Shown: positions 8,438 to 17,111 of the stretch, one piece after another
Position numbering within the stretch: the first letter of the stretch is position 1
Layout: the number at the start of each line of letters is the position of its first letter
Source of the DNA: Citrobacter tructae
GTDB taxonomy: Bacteria > Pseudomonadota > Gammaproteobacteria > Enterobacterales > Enterobacteriaceae
DNA length: 64,000 nt
Direction: 5' to 3'
NCBI RefSeq assembly: GCF_004684345.1
Contig: NZ_CP038469.1
Span: forward strand, 2,666,001 to 2,730,000
The notes under the pieces: model-generated
Databases searched by the model: none
Seen by the model: only the letters and a program-made list of their open reading frames with translations
Told to the model about the DNA's origin: nothing
Program-made: the position numbers and the translations under genes

Positions 8438-9367
8438 TTATCCCAGTACCCGTGCGCCCGCCGTGTCCAGCCGGCAAATATGAACAAAGCCTTCCTGATT
8501 TTGCAGGTAATTTTTACCCAGCCAGTCTGCGACACGCTGTGCCGTATCCGGTTTATCACATAACGCAAACAGCGTCGGCCCTGACCCGGAGATGCCGCTG
8601 GCCAGCGCACCTATTTCCGCCACCGCCTGACGCGCCTGGCTAAAACCGGGCAGCAAGCGGGTGCGATATGGCTCGGCAATCACATCTTTCATCAGCTTCG
8701 CGGCAAGCCCTGGCTGACGGGAATAGCAGGCATGAATAAAGCCCGCCAGATGCCGCCCGTGTGCGATACAGTCCTGGCGGCGGTATTGCGCCGGTAAAAT
8801 CGCCCGCGCTTCAGCCGTGGAGACCTTAATTCCCGGATAGGCCAGTACCCACAGCCACTCATCAAAGCCTGGCACCTGTTGGCTAATAATGCCGTTTTCT
8901 TCAATCATCAATTGCATACCGCCCAAAAAGCACGGCGCAACGTTATCGTAGTGGATACTGCCGGAGATGCGCCCTTCCAGCTCGCCCATTATCGCCAGCA
9001 GCCGCATGTCGTTGAGCGGTTTACCGCAGTACTCATTCATTGCTACCAACGCGGCAACAACAGAACAGGCGCTGGAACCTAACCCCGAGCCAATCGGCAT
9101 ATTTTTTTCCAGCGTCATCGTCACCGGAATCTCTTTCCCCAGTTCCTGGCAGAATCGCTCCCAGCACTGGTAGACAATATTTTCTCGCGGCTCAGGCGGC
9201 AGCTTGTTAGCAAAGCGCCCAAGGTTGTTGAGGCTAAAGCTGTCGGCTGCTTCAACAGAGACAACATCGCCTAATAAAGAACCATCAACGGGCGTGACCG
9301 CTGCCCCGAGCACATCAAACCCGACGCTCATATTGGCACTGGAAGCCGGGGCGTAAACTCTCACCAT
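8438..9367 (-). CDS. thrB: Homoserine kinase
   Basis: This 309-residue GHMP-family kinase phosphorylates homoserine to O-phosphohomoserine. The ATP-binding GHMP motif PIGSGLGSSAC is at about residues 90-100, and the C-terminal GISGSGPTLFAL glycine loop is present. It starts one base after the thrA stop, implying translational coupling, and ends 3 bp before thrC. One residue shorter than the E. coli protein. Confidence 0.98.
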   Translation of the reverse strand: MVRVYAPASSANMSVGFDVLGAAVTPVDGSLLGDVVSVEAADSFSLNNLGRFANKLPPEPRENIVYQCWERFCQELGKEIPVTMTLEKNMPIGSGLGSSACSVVAALVAMNEYCGKPLNDMRLLAIMGELEGRISGSIHYDNVAPCFLGGMQLMIEENGIISQQVPGFDEWLWVLAYPGIKVSTAEARAILPAQYRRQDCIAHGRHLAGFIHACYSRQPGLAAKLMKDVIAEPYRTRLLPGFSQARQAVAEIGALASGISGSGPTLFALCDKPDTAQRVADWLGKNYLQNQEGFVHICRLDTAGARVLG

Positions 9368-9368
9368 G

Positions 9369-11831
9369 TTAAACTCCTAACTTCCATGAAAGGGTGCGTA
9401 GCAGGTCAGCAAAGACGCCCGCCGCCGTGACATCGTTACCCGCACCATACCCACGCAACACCAGCGGTAATGGCTGATAGTAATGACTGTAGAATGCCAG
9501 CGCGTTTTCGCCGTTTTTCACTTTAAACAGCGGATCGTTGCCATCCACTTCGGCGATTTTCACCCGACACACACCGTCTTCTTCGATATTGCCAACATAA
9601 CGCATTACTTTCCCCTCATCACGAGCTTTCGCCACGCGAGCGGCAAACGCGTCGTCGAGTTGAGGCAGTTTCGCCATAAACGCAGAAACGTCGCCAGAAT
9701 CATCAAAGTCTTGCGGTAGCACCGGTTCAATAACGATATCAGCAAGCTCCAGTTCGCGGCCGGTTTCGCGGGCAAGGATTAGCAGCTTACGCGCCACATC
9801 CGTCCCGGAAAGATCGTCGCGCGGGTCAGGTTCGGTATAACCCATTTCGCGTGCCAGAGTGGTGGCTTGCGAGAAGCTCATCCCTTCATCCAGTTTGCCA
9901 AAAATAAACGACAGCGAACCGGACAGAATACCGGAGAAGCGTTGCAGTTCATCACCTGCGCTGAGCAGGTTCTGCAGGTTTTCGATAACCGGTAAGCCCG
10001 CGCCCACGTTAGTGTCGTAAAGGAATTTACGTCGGGACTTCGCGGCGGCAAAACGCAGCTGATGGTAGTAATCCATCGACGAGGTGTTGGCCTTTTTGTT
10101 CGGCGTTACCACGTGGAAGCCTTCGCGCAGGAAGTCGGCATACTGATCCGCCACGGCCTGGCTTGACGTACAGTCGACAATCACTGGATTGAGCAGATGG
10201 TATTCTTTCACCAGGCGAATTAAGCGACCAAGGTTGAAAGGCTCTTTGGCTTCCGCCAGTTCCGCCTGCCAGTTTTCCAGGTTTAGGCCGTGGACATGAG
10301 TCAGCAATGCCTTCGAATTTGCTACCCCGCAAACGCGTAAATCAATATGCTTGCTCTTCAGCCAGCTTTGCTGGCGTTTTAACTGCTCAAGTAGAGCAGA
10401 ACCTACGCCACCAACGCCTATCACAAAGACTTCGATCACCTGATCGGTATTGAACAGCATCTGATGCGTCACGCGCACACCGGTGGTGGCATCATCATTG
10501 TTCACCACCACCGAAATAGAGCGCTCAGACGAGCCCTGGGCGATAGCCACGATATTGATATTGGCCCGCGCCAGTGCCGCAAAGAATTTCGCCGAGATAC
10601 CGCGCAGCGTACGCATACCGTCGCCAACCACCGAGATAATCGCCAGGCGCTCAGTCACCGCCAGCGGTTCCAGTAAGCCTTCTTTTAGCTCGAGGTAAAA
10701 TTCATCCTGCATCGCGCGCTGCGCACGCGCACAGTCGCCCTGAGGGACGCAGAAACTGATGCTGTATTCAGAAGAAGACTGGGTGATCAGCACCACCGAG
10801 ATCCCTGCGCGAGACATCGCGGCGAACACGCGTGCCGCCATGCCCACCATCCCTTTCATCCCAGGGCCCGAAACACTGAACATCGCCATATTGTTGAGAT
10901 TCGAAATGCCTTTCACCGGTAAATCATCTTCATCGCGGCTGGCGCCAATCAGCGTACCCGGTGCTTGCGGGTTACCGGTATTTTTAATCAGGCAAGGGAT
11001 TTGGAACTGGGCAATTGGGGTAATGGTGCGCGGGTGAAGCACTTTAGCGCCAAAATAAGACAGCTCCATCGCTTCCTGGTAAGACATTGACTTCAGCAGT
11101 CTGGCATCGGGTACCTGACGCGGGTCGCAGGTATACACGCCGTCAACATCCGTCCAGATCTCACAACAGTCGGCACGCAGGCAGGCGGCCAGTACGGCAG
11201 CGGAGTAATCAGAGCCGTTACGTCCCAGCACGACCAGCTCACCTTTTTCATTCCCGGCGGTAAAGCCCGCCATCAACACCATATGGTCTGCAGGAATACG
11301 GCTGGCGGCAATACGACGCGTAGACTCGGTAATATCAACGGTTGATTCGAGATAATGACCTACCGCTAACAGTTTCTCGACAGGATCGATGACCGTCACC
11401 TTGTGGCCACGTGCTTCCAGCAGTCCGGCCATAATAGCGATCGACATTTTTTCACCACGGCAGATAAGCGCGGCGTTAATGCTGTCCGGACATTGTCCCA
11501 GCAGGCTAATACCGTGCAGGACATGCTTAATTTGGGCAAATTCTTGTTCAACAAAGGCTTTGAGCTGTGCCAGCGGGAAACCAGGCTGTACCGCGGCAAG
11601 ACCGATCAAAAGCTCAGAGAAAATGCGTTCGGCGTCACTGATATTGGCTAAAGCATCCTGACCACCGATGGTCTTTTCAATCATCGCCACCAGATGGTTA
11701 GTAATTTTTGCCGGGGCAGAGAGGACGGTCGCAACCTGCCCCTGCCTGGCATTGCTTTCCAGAATATCGGCAACCCGCAGAAAGCGCTCTGCATTTGCCA
11801 CTGATGTACCGCCAAACTTCAACACTCGCAT
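9369..11831 (-). CDS. thrA: Bifunctional aspartokinase I / homoserine dehydrogenase I
   Basis: This 820-residue fusion enzyme catalyses the first step (aspartate phosphorylation) and the third step (reduction of aspartate semialdehyde to homoserine) of the threonine branch. It has an N-terminal kinase domain with KFGGTSVAN (residues 5-13), central ACT regulatory domains (about 310-460, including FSVSGPGMKGMVG), and a C-terminal dehydrogenase whose NAD(P) fold begins GVGGVGSALLEQL (about 471). Length matches E. coli ThrA, which threonine inhibits. Transcription passes through the thrL attenuator directly upstream. Confidence 0.98.
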   Translation of the reverse strand: MRVLKFGGTSVANAERFLRVADILESNARQGQVATVLSAPAKITNHLVAMIEKTIGGQDALANISDAERIFSELLIGLAAVQPGFPLAQLKAFVEQEFAQIKHVLHGISLLGQCPDSINAALICRGEKMSIAIMAGLLEARGHKVTVIDPVEKLLAVGHYLESTVDITESTRRIAASRIPADHMVLMAGFTAGNEKGELVVLGRNGSDYSAAVLAACLRADCCEIWTDVDGVYTCDPRQVPDARLLKSMSYQEAMELSYFGAKVLHPRTITPIAQFQIPCLIKNTGNPQAPGTLIGASRDEDDLPVKGISNLNNMAMFSVSGPGMKGMVGMAARVFAAMSRAGISVVLITQSSSEYSISFCVPQGDCARAQRAMQDEFYLELKEGLLEPLAVTERLAIISVVGDGMRTLRGISAKFFAALARANINIVAIAQGSSERSISVVVNNDDATTGVRVTHQMLFNTDQVIEVFVIGVGGVGSALLEQLKRQQSWLKSKHIDLRVCGVANSKALLTHVHGLNLENWQAELAEAKEPFNLGRLIRLVKEYHLLNPVIVDCTSSQAVADQYADFLREGFHVVTPNKKANTSSMDYYHQLRFAAAKSRRKFLYDTNVGAGLPVIENLQNLLSAGDELQRFSGILSGSLSFIFGKLDEGMSFSQATTLAREMGYTEPDPRDDLSGTDVARKLLILARETGRELELADIVIEPVLPQDFDDSGDVSAFMAKLPQLDDAFAARVAKARDEGKVMRYVGNIEEDGVCRVKIAEVDGNDPLFKVKNGENALAFYSHYYQPLPLVLRGYGAGNDVTAAGVFADLLRTLSWKLGV

Positions 11832-11854
11832 GGTTTACCTCGTTGCCTCTGGTC

Positions 11855-11896
11855 GAAAAAAAAGCCCGCACTGGTTAGGTGCGGGCTTTTTTCTGT
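11855..11896 (-). terminator. thr operon attenuator
   Basis: On the minus strand GCCCGCAC (11886-11879) and GTGCGGGC (11871-11864) form an 8-bp GC stem with a 7-nt loop, flanked by A-runs and followed by eight U residues. It lies between thrL and thrA. When threonyl- and isoleucyl-tRNA are plentiful the hairpin forms and stops transcription; ribosome stalling in thrL should prevent it. Confidence 0.95.
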
Positions 11897-11910
11897 GTTT
11901 CCTGTACGCG

Positions 11911-11976
11911 TCAGCCCGCACCTTTACCTGTGGTAATGGTGATGGTTGTTGTAATGGTGGTACCGACGCGTTTCAT
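11911..11976 (-). CDS. thrL: thr operon leader peptide
   Basis: This 21-codon ORF is read from the minus strand and encodes MKRVGTTITTT followed by ITITTGKGAG. It carries eight threonine and three isoleucine codons, the control codons for attenuation of thrABC. The remembered E. coli peptide has Ile-Ser at positions 4-5 where this one has Val-Gly, so one isoleucine control codon is lost. The stop is 15 bp before the attenuator. Confidence 0.95.
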   Translation of the reverse strand: MKRVGTTITTTITITTGKGAG

Positions 11977-12014
11977 GATGTTGTGTGCTCTGTAATTATT
12001 ATCTGTCCTGTATC

Positions 12015-12055
12015 CTTTTAGGGTTAAAGTATCTCGTGACCTAAGTCAATAAATT
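12015..12055 (-). promoter_or_regulatory. Probable thrL promoter region
   Basis: The minus strand carries TTGACT (12049-12044) followed by TTAGGTCACGAGATACTTTA, closely resembling the region upstream of thrL in E. coli. I cannot fix the -10 box or start site with certainty; GATACT is too close to TTGACT for a standard spacer. Confidence 0.5.
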
Positions 12056-12150
12056 TTTAAATTGGTCACATTCCGAAACTTGTTCACGAGTCACTGCTTG
12101 CCGTTTTACTTTCAACTAATACAGCGCGTAACACCCTCTTGAAATCAGAA

Positions 12151-12177
12151 TAAAAAACCACTTATAGCGAAAGTGGC
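12151..12177 (-). terminator. Intrinsic terminator of yjtD
   Basis: On the minus strand CCACTT (12176-12171) pairs with AAGTGG (12163-12158), followed directly by six U residues. It lies 7 bp after the yjtD stop and separates yjtD from the thr operon that follows on the same strand. Confidence 0.75.
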
Positions 12178-12183
12178 AATTCT

Positions 12184-12870
12184 TTATTTTGTGATGTTTT
12201 TTTCAATATCATGTAAAAAACGGTGCAACATTGCCGTGTCTCGCTGTCCTAACAGGCCCATTCGTTGCTGCAGCCAGTCCGTGAGTTTGATATCGTCAGA
12301 AACGTTCAGTGTGGCTAATAGACGCAAAACGCGCGCGCGCAAAGCCTGTAGCTGAAGCTCATCCGTCACCTCAATGTTTTTGGCCGGTTGTTGTATTAAA
12401 CCTGCTAATTGATAGCAATACACCATCACCGCCTGCCCCAAATTGAGTGAAGGATAGTCAGCCACCATCGGCACACCGGTCAGCACATCCGCCAGTGCTA
12501 ATTCTTCATTCGTCAGACCCGAATCCTCTCGGCCAAAGACCAGCGCAGCGTGATCCATCCATGCGGATTTTTCCTCCAGCAGGGGAACCAATTCGACCGG
12601 GGTGGCGTAATAATGAAACTTAGCCCGACTGCGTGCGGTGGTGGCAACCGTAAAATCCACGTCGTGCAGCGCCTCGGCTAACGTTGAAAAAACGTTAATA
12701 TTATCAATAATGTCACCCGACCCGTGGGCAACCCAGCGCGTGGCAGGTTCCATGTGCACCTGGCTGTCAACGATCCGCAACTCGGTGAATCCCATGGTTT
12801 TCATCGCACGGGCAGCCGCACCAATATTTTCCGCTCTGGCAGGGGCCACCAGAATAATTGTTAAACGCAT
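12184..12870 (-). CDS. yjtD: YjtD, SpoU/TrmH-family RNA 2'-O-methyltransferase
   Basis: This 228-residue protein has the SPOUT (trefoil-knot) methyltransferase fold. The family motifs NIGAAARAMKTMGF (about 16-29), VFGREDSGLTNEE (about 111-123) and NLGQAVMVYCYQL (about 141-153) bind S-adenosylmethionine and shape the knot. It is related to TrmJ, but the RNA target is not shown by sequence. The frame extends 15 codons upstream to 12915, but MRLTIILVAPARAENIG at 12870 has a GTAGGA ribosome-binding site and equals the E. coli length. Confidence 0.9.
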   Translation of the reverse strand: MRLTIILVAPARAENIGAAARAMKTMGFTELRIVDSQVHMEPATRWVAHGSGDIIDNINVFSTLAEALHDVDFTVATTARSRAKFHYYATPVELVPLLEEKSAWMDHAALVFGREDSGLTNEELALADVLTGVPMVADYPSLNLGQAVMVYCYQLAGLIQQPAKNIEVTDELQLQALRARVLRLLATLNVSDDIKLTDWLQQRMGLLGQRDTAMLHRFLHDIEKNITK

Positions 12871-13269
12871 TTTCCTACTCTTTTTGTCAGTTTGCCGAGA
12901 GTTAATGTGATGCACATCAACATATTACGCAGCGCAAATTTACATATTTTTAACAGAGATCACTGAAAAAGCATTTTACATTAAGTAAAAAATGCTAAAC
13001 TGTTTCGTACCTGTACTATTGATTTTTATGTTAACAGAAGTTGTATATCCCGCTGTTTATCCATGATAATTTAATTTAGAATGGATCTCATTGATTGGAT
13101 TCATTACATTTATTAATTAGCGCGTGCAACTAGTTGTAATATTGCAATTTTGTGATGAACGCTAACATTTGGATACGTTGATTTCATCAAACTGTTAACG
13201 TGCTACAATTGAACTTGATATATGTCAACGAAGCGTAGTTTTATTGGGTGTCCGGTACGTCTTAGCCTG
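12871..13269. other. AT-rich intergenic region between yjtD and yjjY/arcA
   Basis: About 400 bp without a convincing gene. It is AT-rich and should hold the yjtD promoter on one side and the distal arcA promoters on the other. At 13178-13190 there is a TTGAT-TTC-ATCAA dyad that resembles an FNR box, but its spacer is one base short. Upstream boxes for arcA cannot be fixed from sequence alone. Confidence 0.5.
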
Positions 13270-13410
13270 TTATGTTGCTGTTAAAATGGTTAGGATGACA
13301 GCCGTTTTTGACACTGTCGGGTCCAGAGGGAAAGTGCCCACGACCAAGCTAATGATGTTGTTGACGTTGATGGAAAGTGCATCAAGAACGCAATTACGTA
13401 CTTTAGTCAC
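13270..13410 (-). CDS. yjjY: YjjY, 46-residue conserved small protein
   Basis: The minus strand encodes a 46-residue peptide running from a GTG at 13410 to TAA at 13270. It begins (M)TKVRNCVLDALSI and ends SKTAVILTILTAT, almost identical to E. coli YjjY, differing mainly at Ile-to-Val (residue 16) and Gln-to-Leu (residue 29). E. coli uses ATG here; no in-frame ATG is available upstream, because a stop lies six codons before. Function is unknown. It lies antisense within the long arcA 5' region. Confidence 0.8.
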   Translation of the reverse strand: MTKVRNCVLDALSINVNNIISLVVGTFPLDPTVSKTAVILTILTAT

Positions 13411-13505
13411 GTTGCGCCGGTCATGTTAATTTACGACATGCATCAGGCAGGTCAGGGACTTTTGTACTTCCTGTTTCGATTTAGTTGGCAATTTAGGTAG
13501 CAAAC

Positions 13506-14222
13506 ATGCAGACCCCGCACATTCTTATCGTTGAAGACGAGTTAGTAACACGCAACACGTTGAAGAGCATTTTCGAAGCGGAAGGCTATGATGTATTCGA
13601 GGCGACAGATGGCGCGGAAATGCATCAGATCCTCTCTGAATATGACATCAACCTTGTGATTATGGATATCAATCTGCCAGGTAAAAACGGTCTTCTGTTA
13701 GCGCGTGAACTTCGCGAACAAGCTAACGTTGCGCTGATGTTCCTGACGGGCCGCGATAACGAGGTTGATAAAATCCTCGGCCTCGAAATCGGCGCTGACG
13801 ATTACATCACCAAGCCGTTTAACCCGCGTGAACTGACTATCCGTGCTCGTAACCTGCTGTCCCGTACCATGAACCTGGGCACAGTCAGCGAAGAACGCCG
13901 TAGCGTCGAAAGCTACAAGTTCAATGGTTGGGAACTGGATATCAACAGCCGTTCTCTGATCGGTCCTGACGGTGAGCAGTATAAACTGCCACGCAGCGAA
14001 TTCCGTGCCATGCTTCACTTCTGTGAGAATCCGGGCAAGATCCAGTCTCGCGCAGAACTGCTGAAAAAAATGACCGGTCGCGAACTGAAACCGCATGATC
14101 GTACCGTTGACGTAACTATCCGCCGCATTCGTAAACATTTCGAATCAACACCGGATACACCAGAAATCATCGCCACCATTCACGGTGAAGGCTACCGTTT
14201 CTGCGGCGACCTGCAGGATTAA
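13506..14222 (+). CDS. arcA: Response regulator ArcA (aerobic respiration control)
   Basis: This 238-residue OmpR-type regulator represses aerobic metabolism genes when phosphorylated by ArcB under low oxygen. The receiver domain (1-120) has acidic residues in IVEDE, phospho-acceptor Asp54 in IMDINLPGKNG, and the conserved lysine in YITKPF (about 104). The C-terminal winged helix (about 140-235) contains RTVDVTIRRIRKHF, which reads DNA. It stands alone with a long 5' region and an intrinsic terminator after it. Confidence 0.98.
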   Translation: MQTPHILIVEDELVTRNTLKSIFEAEGYDVFEATDGAEMHQILSEYDINLVIMDINLPGKNGLLLARELREQANVALMFLTGRDNEVDKILGLEIGADDYITKPFNPRELTIRARNLLSRTMNLGTVSEERRSVESYKFNGWELDINSRSLIGPDGEQYKLPRSEFRAMLHFCENPGKIQSRAELLKKMTGRELKPHDRTVDVTIRRIRKHFESTPDTPEIIATIHGEGYRFCGDLQD

Positions 14223-14240
14223 TTTCATCCTTACTGGTAC

Positions 14241-14267
14241 AAAAACGGCGCTTTACGCGCCGTTTTT
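14241..14267 (+). terminator. Intrinsic terminator of arcA
   Basis: AAAAACGGCGC and GCGCCGTTTTT form a long stem around a short TTTA loop, ending in a U-run, 18 bp after the arcA stop. The A-run on the other side suits it to stop the convergent creD transcript too. Confidence 0.88.
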
Positions 14268-14282
14268 CATTTCTTCATCACC

Positions 14283-15629
14283 CTATTTCCACAAGCGAAA
14301 TTCGTCGTTCTCTGCGACTTGAACCTCTTTGGGCTTCGTCTGAGCAAGCGAGTGCCAGTCAAGATGGCGCGTCAGGAACATAATCCCGCACAGTGCCAAT
14401 AGCAGCACACCGGTTCCCAGCAACAAAGAACTGTCCTGCGAACGCAGTAATACCCACATCACCCCATCCAGTGTCAGCAGTGCCACGGTGAACAAAATAC
14501 TGTTACGCCATCCTTGTAATACTGCCTGTAAATAAACGCCGTTCATCAGCGCACCAACCAGACTGGCTATAATCCACGCGGCGGTAAAACCGACATGCTC
14601 TGACAACGCCAGCAGCAACAAGTAAAACATCACTAGCGATAAGCCCACCAGCAGGTACTGCATCGGGTGCAGACGCAGGCTGGTCATGCTTTCAAGCACG
14701 AAGAAAGACATAAAGGTCAGCACAATCAGCAGAATGGCATATTTTGTTGCCCTGTCCGTTAACTGATACTGATCGGCCGGTGTTGCTACTGCCACGCTAA
14801 ATGCAGGCATGCCCTGCCAGCCAATCTTTTCCCCGTCAAAACGCTCACCGAGGTTATTGGCGAACCAGCTGCTTTGCCATTGTGCAGTAAAACCTGACGC
14901 GCTAATTTCGCGCTTAACCGGCAGAAAATCCCCCAAAAAGTTAGGATGTGGCCAATTGCTGGTTAAGGTCATTTCGCTGTTGCGCCCCACCGGAACGACG
15001 GAGAAATCGCCAGTACCACTCAAATTCAGTGACAACGCCAGACTGAGGTTGTGCTCCGCCCATCCCGCGTCCGGTAGCGGAATGTGGATCCCCTGAGCAC
15101 GCCCATCCAACCCTGTTCCAGGCTCAACGGCCAGTGACGTCCCATTGATCTGCGGCACTTTCACCACACCAATTCCGCGCGCATCACCTACGCCAACCAC
15201 AATAAACGGTTTCCCCAACGTTACATTGGGATGATTCAATTCACTCAGCCGTTCAGCATTAAATTCTGCTTTAAGGGACACATCGTTGTGCCAAACCTGA
15301 CCCTCGTAAATACCGACTTTACGTCCTTCAACATTTTGATTGCCCTCAACCATCAGCAATTCCGGCAGCCAGAAATGGATATAACTGCGCTTACGCAGGA
15401 CCTCTTTATCATCCTCCAGCGCGGTATAAAGTTCGGTTACGGGGATAGCAATCAGCGGCCCGACTAATTTCTGCGGCCCGCTGGTACTCTGCCGGATGGC
15501 ATCGTCTACCTCATGACGATAATCCGATCGCTCAACAATTATCTGCCTGACCATCGTCAGCGGAATTAACAGCAGCAGCATTGCGCCACTTAAGGTGACA
15601 ATTTTCCAAAACAGGGGGGATTTCAACAT
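14283..15629 (-). CDS. creD: Inner-membrane protein CreD
   Basis: This 448-residue protein has one N-terminal helix (about 8-25), a large periplasmic domain (about 30-300) and about five C-terminal helices with small soluble turns. It is the main output gene of the CreBC system; its loss or overexpression alters envelope properties and colicin E2 or beta-lactam tolerance in enterobacteria. The biochemical role is unknown. A perfect cre-tag lies just upstream, over the end of creC, so it is expected to be CreB-activated. It starts 57 bp after creC with an AGGAG-type ribosome-binding site. Confidence 0.95.
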   Translation of the reverse strand: MLKSPLFWKIVTLSGAMLLLLIPLTMVRQIIVERSDYRHEVDDAIRQSTSGPQKLVGPLIAIPVTELYTALEDDKEVLRKRSYIHFWLPELLMVEGNQNVEGRKVGIYEGQVWHNDVSLKAEFNAERLSELNHPNVTLGKPFIVVGVGDARGIGVVKVPQINGTSLAVEPGTGLDGRAQGIHIPLPDAGWAEHNLSLALSLNLSGTGDFSVVPVGRNSEMTLTSNWPHPNFLGDFLPVKREISASGFTAQWQSSWFANNLGERFDGEKIGWQGMPAFSVAVATPADQYQLTDRATKYAILLIVLTFMSFFVLESMTSLRLHPMQYLLVGLSLVMFYLLLLALSEHVGFTAAWIIASLVGALMNGVYLQAVLQGWRNSILFTVALLTLDGVMWVLLRSQDSSLLLGTGVLLLALCGIMFLTRHLDWHSLAQTKPKEVQVAENDEFRLWK

Positions 15630-15686
15630 AGCGTTCTCCTTTGCAATGACGGCAAGGTAGAACAGTTATGTGCGCAGAAATTGAAG

Positions 15687-17111
15687 CTATGTGAAGTGAC
15701 GGTGAAGTGTGAACGACGCCTGCGCTCCGCCTTCGGGCCGGTTAGATAATGTCACCGTACCTTCATGCAGTCGCACAACTTCGCTGACAAACGCCAGCCC
15801 CAAACCACTGCTCTTGTGCCCATTCTCGCGTGGAAGCGAATAAAAGCGCTCAAATATGCGTGGCAACGCAAAGTCAGGGATGCCGCTACCGCTGTCCGTA
15901 ACCTGCAACGTGACCTTATCTCCTTGCTGTTGCGCGCTCAGGACAATGGTTCCCTGCTCAGGCGTGAAGTCGATGGCGTTATCCAGCAGGTTACCTACAG
16001 CCTGTTCCAGCAGAGCGGGTTCAGCGGCGACAACCAAAGACGAGGGCACAATGTTCAACGTGATATGCTTAGCGGCCAGTTGGACGCTACGCGCTTCACG
16101 CAACTGGGCAAACAGCCCATCTACCGAAACGGGCGTAAACGTAATATCCTGCCGGTTCTCCAGTCGCGCCTGGCGCAGCAGGGTTTCAACCAGCGCCTGC
16201 ATACGTGCATTTTGAGTCAGAATATTGTCGGTGAAACGCGCCACCACGTCAGGCGGCGGTCCTTCACGCAAAATTTCTGCCGCGCCGCGAATAGCCGCCA
16301 GCGGACTTTTGAGCTCATGCGTTAAGGCATACACATATTGCTCGATGTAATTTTTGCCCTCCAGCTTCAGACGCATACTTTCCAGCGCCTGCGCCAGTTT
16401 ACGTAATTCACTGCTGCCTAAATCCGGTAACGCGACGGGTCGATTCTCCGTCACAGAGTCGGCATAGCGCGCCAGCCGGGCAATAGACCGGTTAATCCAC
16501 CATACCATCCCAACGCCAATCACTAATGCAATGCCCAGCAACACGGCACTCGCCCACAGCATCCGCCGCTCGCTACGTTTAATGACCGGGGCCATCGCCG
16601 CATTCGGTTTACCAACGCTAAGCACCCCAATAATACGCTCGCCGTCGATAATCGGTGCGGCAACGTACATCACCGAACTTTCCGGGTCAGCCGGGTTTTG
16701 CGGCGTACTGCGCGCGCCATACTGACCGCGCAGCGTTAACCACACATCGTTCCAGCGGGAATAATCTTCCCCTACCGCTTTGTTGGCAGAATCAAACAGC
16801 ACCTTGCCCTGGGCGTCCGTCATGTAGACGTGATATTCATTACGCACTTTGTTAATACCGCTGATATTGGCGCGAAAGGGGCGATTGTGCAGTTGCGAGA
16901 ACGCCTGTGCCAGCTTGCCGTTGGCGGGAGAACCGGAGAGAACATCGTCACGCGCCAGCGCCGCTAACAACGTGGCGGTGTCAATCAAGGTGCCTTCGGT
17001 GGCACGGCGTACACCAGGCTTAATCTCCTGCACAAAAATAGACAGAACAAACCAAGCGGCAACGGCGACAATCAGAAAGTAGCCCAGCAGCAACCGCATG
17101 CCAATGCGCAT
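15687..17111 (-). CDS. creC: Sensor histidine kinase CreC
   Basis: This 474-residue membrane kinase partners CreB and responds to central-metabolism or growth-medium shifts. It has an N-terminal helix (about 7-27), a periplasmic sensor of about 150 residues, a second helix (about 184-204), a HAMP-like linker, the phospho-acceptor histidine in ALTHELKSPLAAI (about 265), and an ATPase domain with LLDNAIDF, SGSGIPDF and SSGLGLAF. It overlaps creB by one base, showing translational coupling. Its last codons contain the creD cre-tag. Confidence 0.97.
   Translation of the reverse strand: MRIGMRLLLGYFLIVAVAAWFVLSIFVQEIKPGVRRATEGTLIDTATLLAALARDDVLSGSPANGKLAQAFSQLHNRPFRANISGINKVRNEYHVYMTDAQGKVLFDSANKAVGEDYSRWNDVWLTLRGQYGARSTPQNPADPESSVMYVAAPIIDGERIIGVLSVGKPNAAMAPVIKRSERRMLWASAVLLGIALVIGVGMVWWINRSIARLARYADSVTENRPVALPDLGSSELRKLAQALESMRLKLEGKNYIEQYVYALTHELKSPLAAIRGAAEILREGPPPDVVARFTDNILTQNARMQALVETLLRQARLENRQDITFTPVSVDGLFAQLREARSVQLAAKHITLNIVPSSLVVAAEPALLEQAVGNLLDNAIDFTPEQGTIVLSAQQQGDKVTLQVTDSGSGIPDFALPRIFERFYSLPRENGHKSSGLGLAFVSEVVRLHEGTVTLSNRPEGGAQASFTLHRHFT
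15691..15706 (-). promoter_or_regulatory. cre-tag: CreB binding site for creD
   Basis: The minus strand reads TTCAC-cgtcac-TTCAC, a perfect match to the cre-tag TTCAC-N6-TTCAC bound by CreB. It overlaps the last codons of creC (stop 15687-15689) and lies about 60-75 bp ahead of creD. A third TTCAC copy lies at 15713-15709. Confidence 0.9.

Noticed and set aside
13178..13190. FNR-box-like TTGAT-TTC-ATCAA upstream of arcA
   Set aside because: The spacer is 3 bp, whereas FNR sites need 4, so I only mention it.
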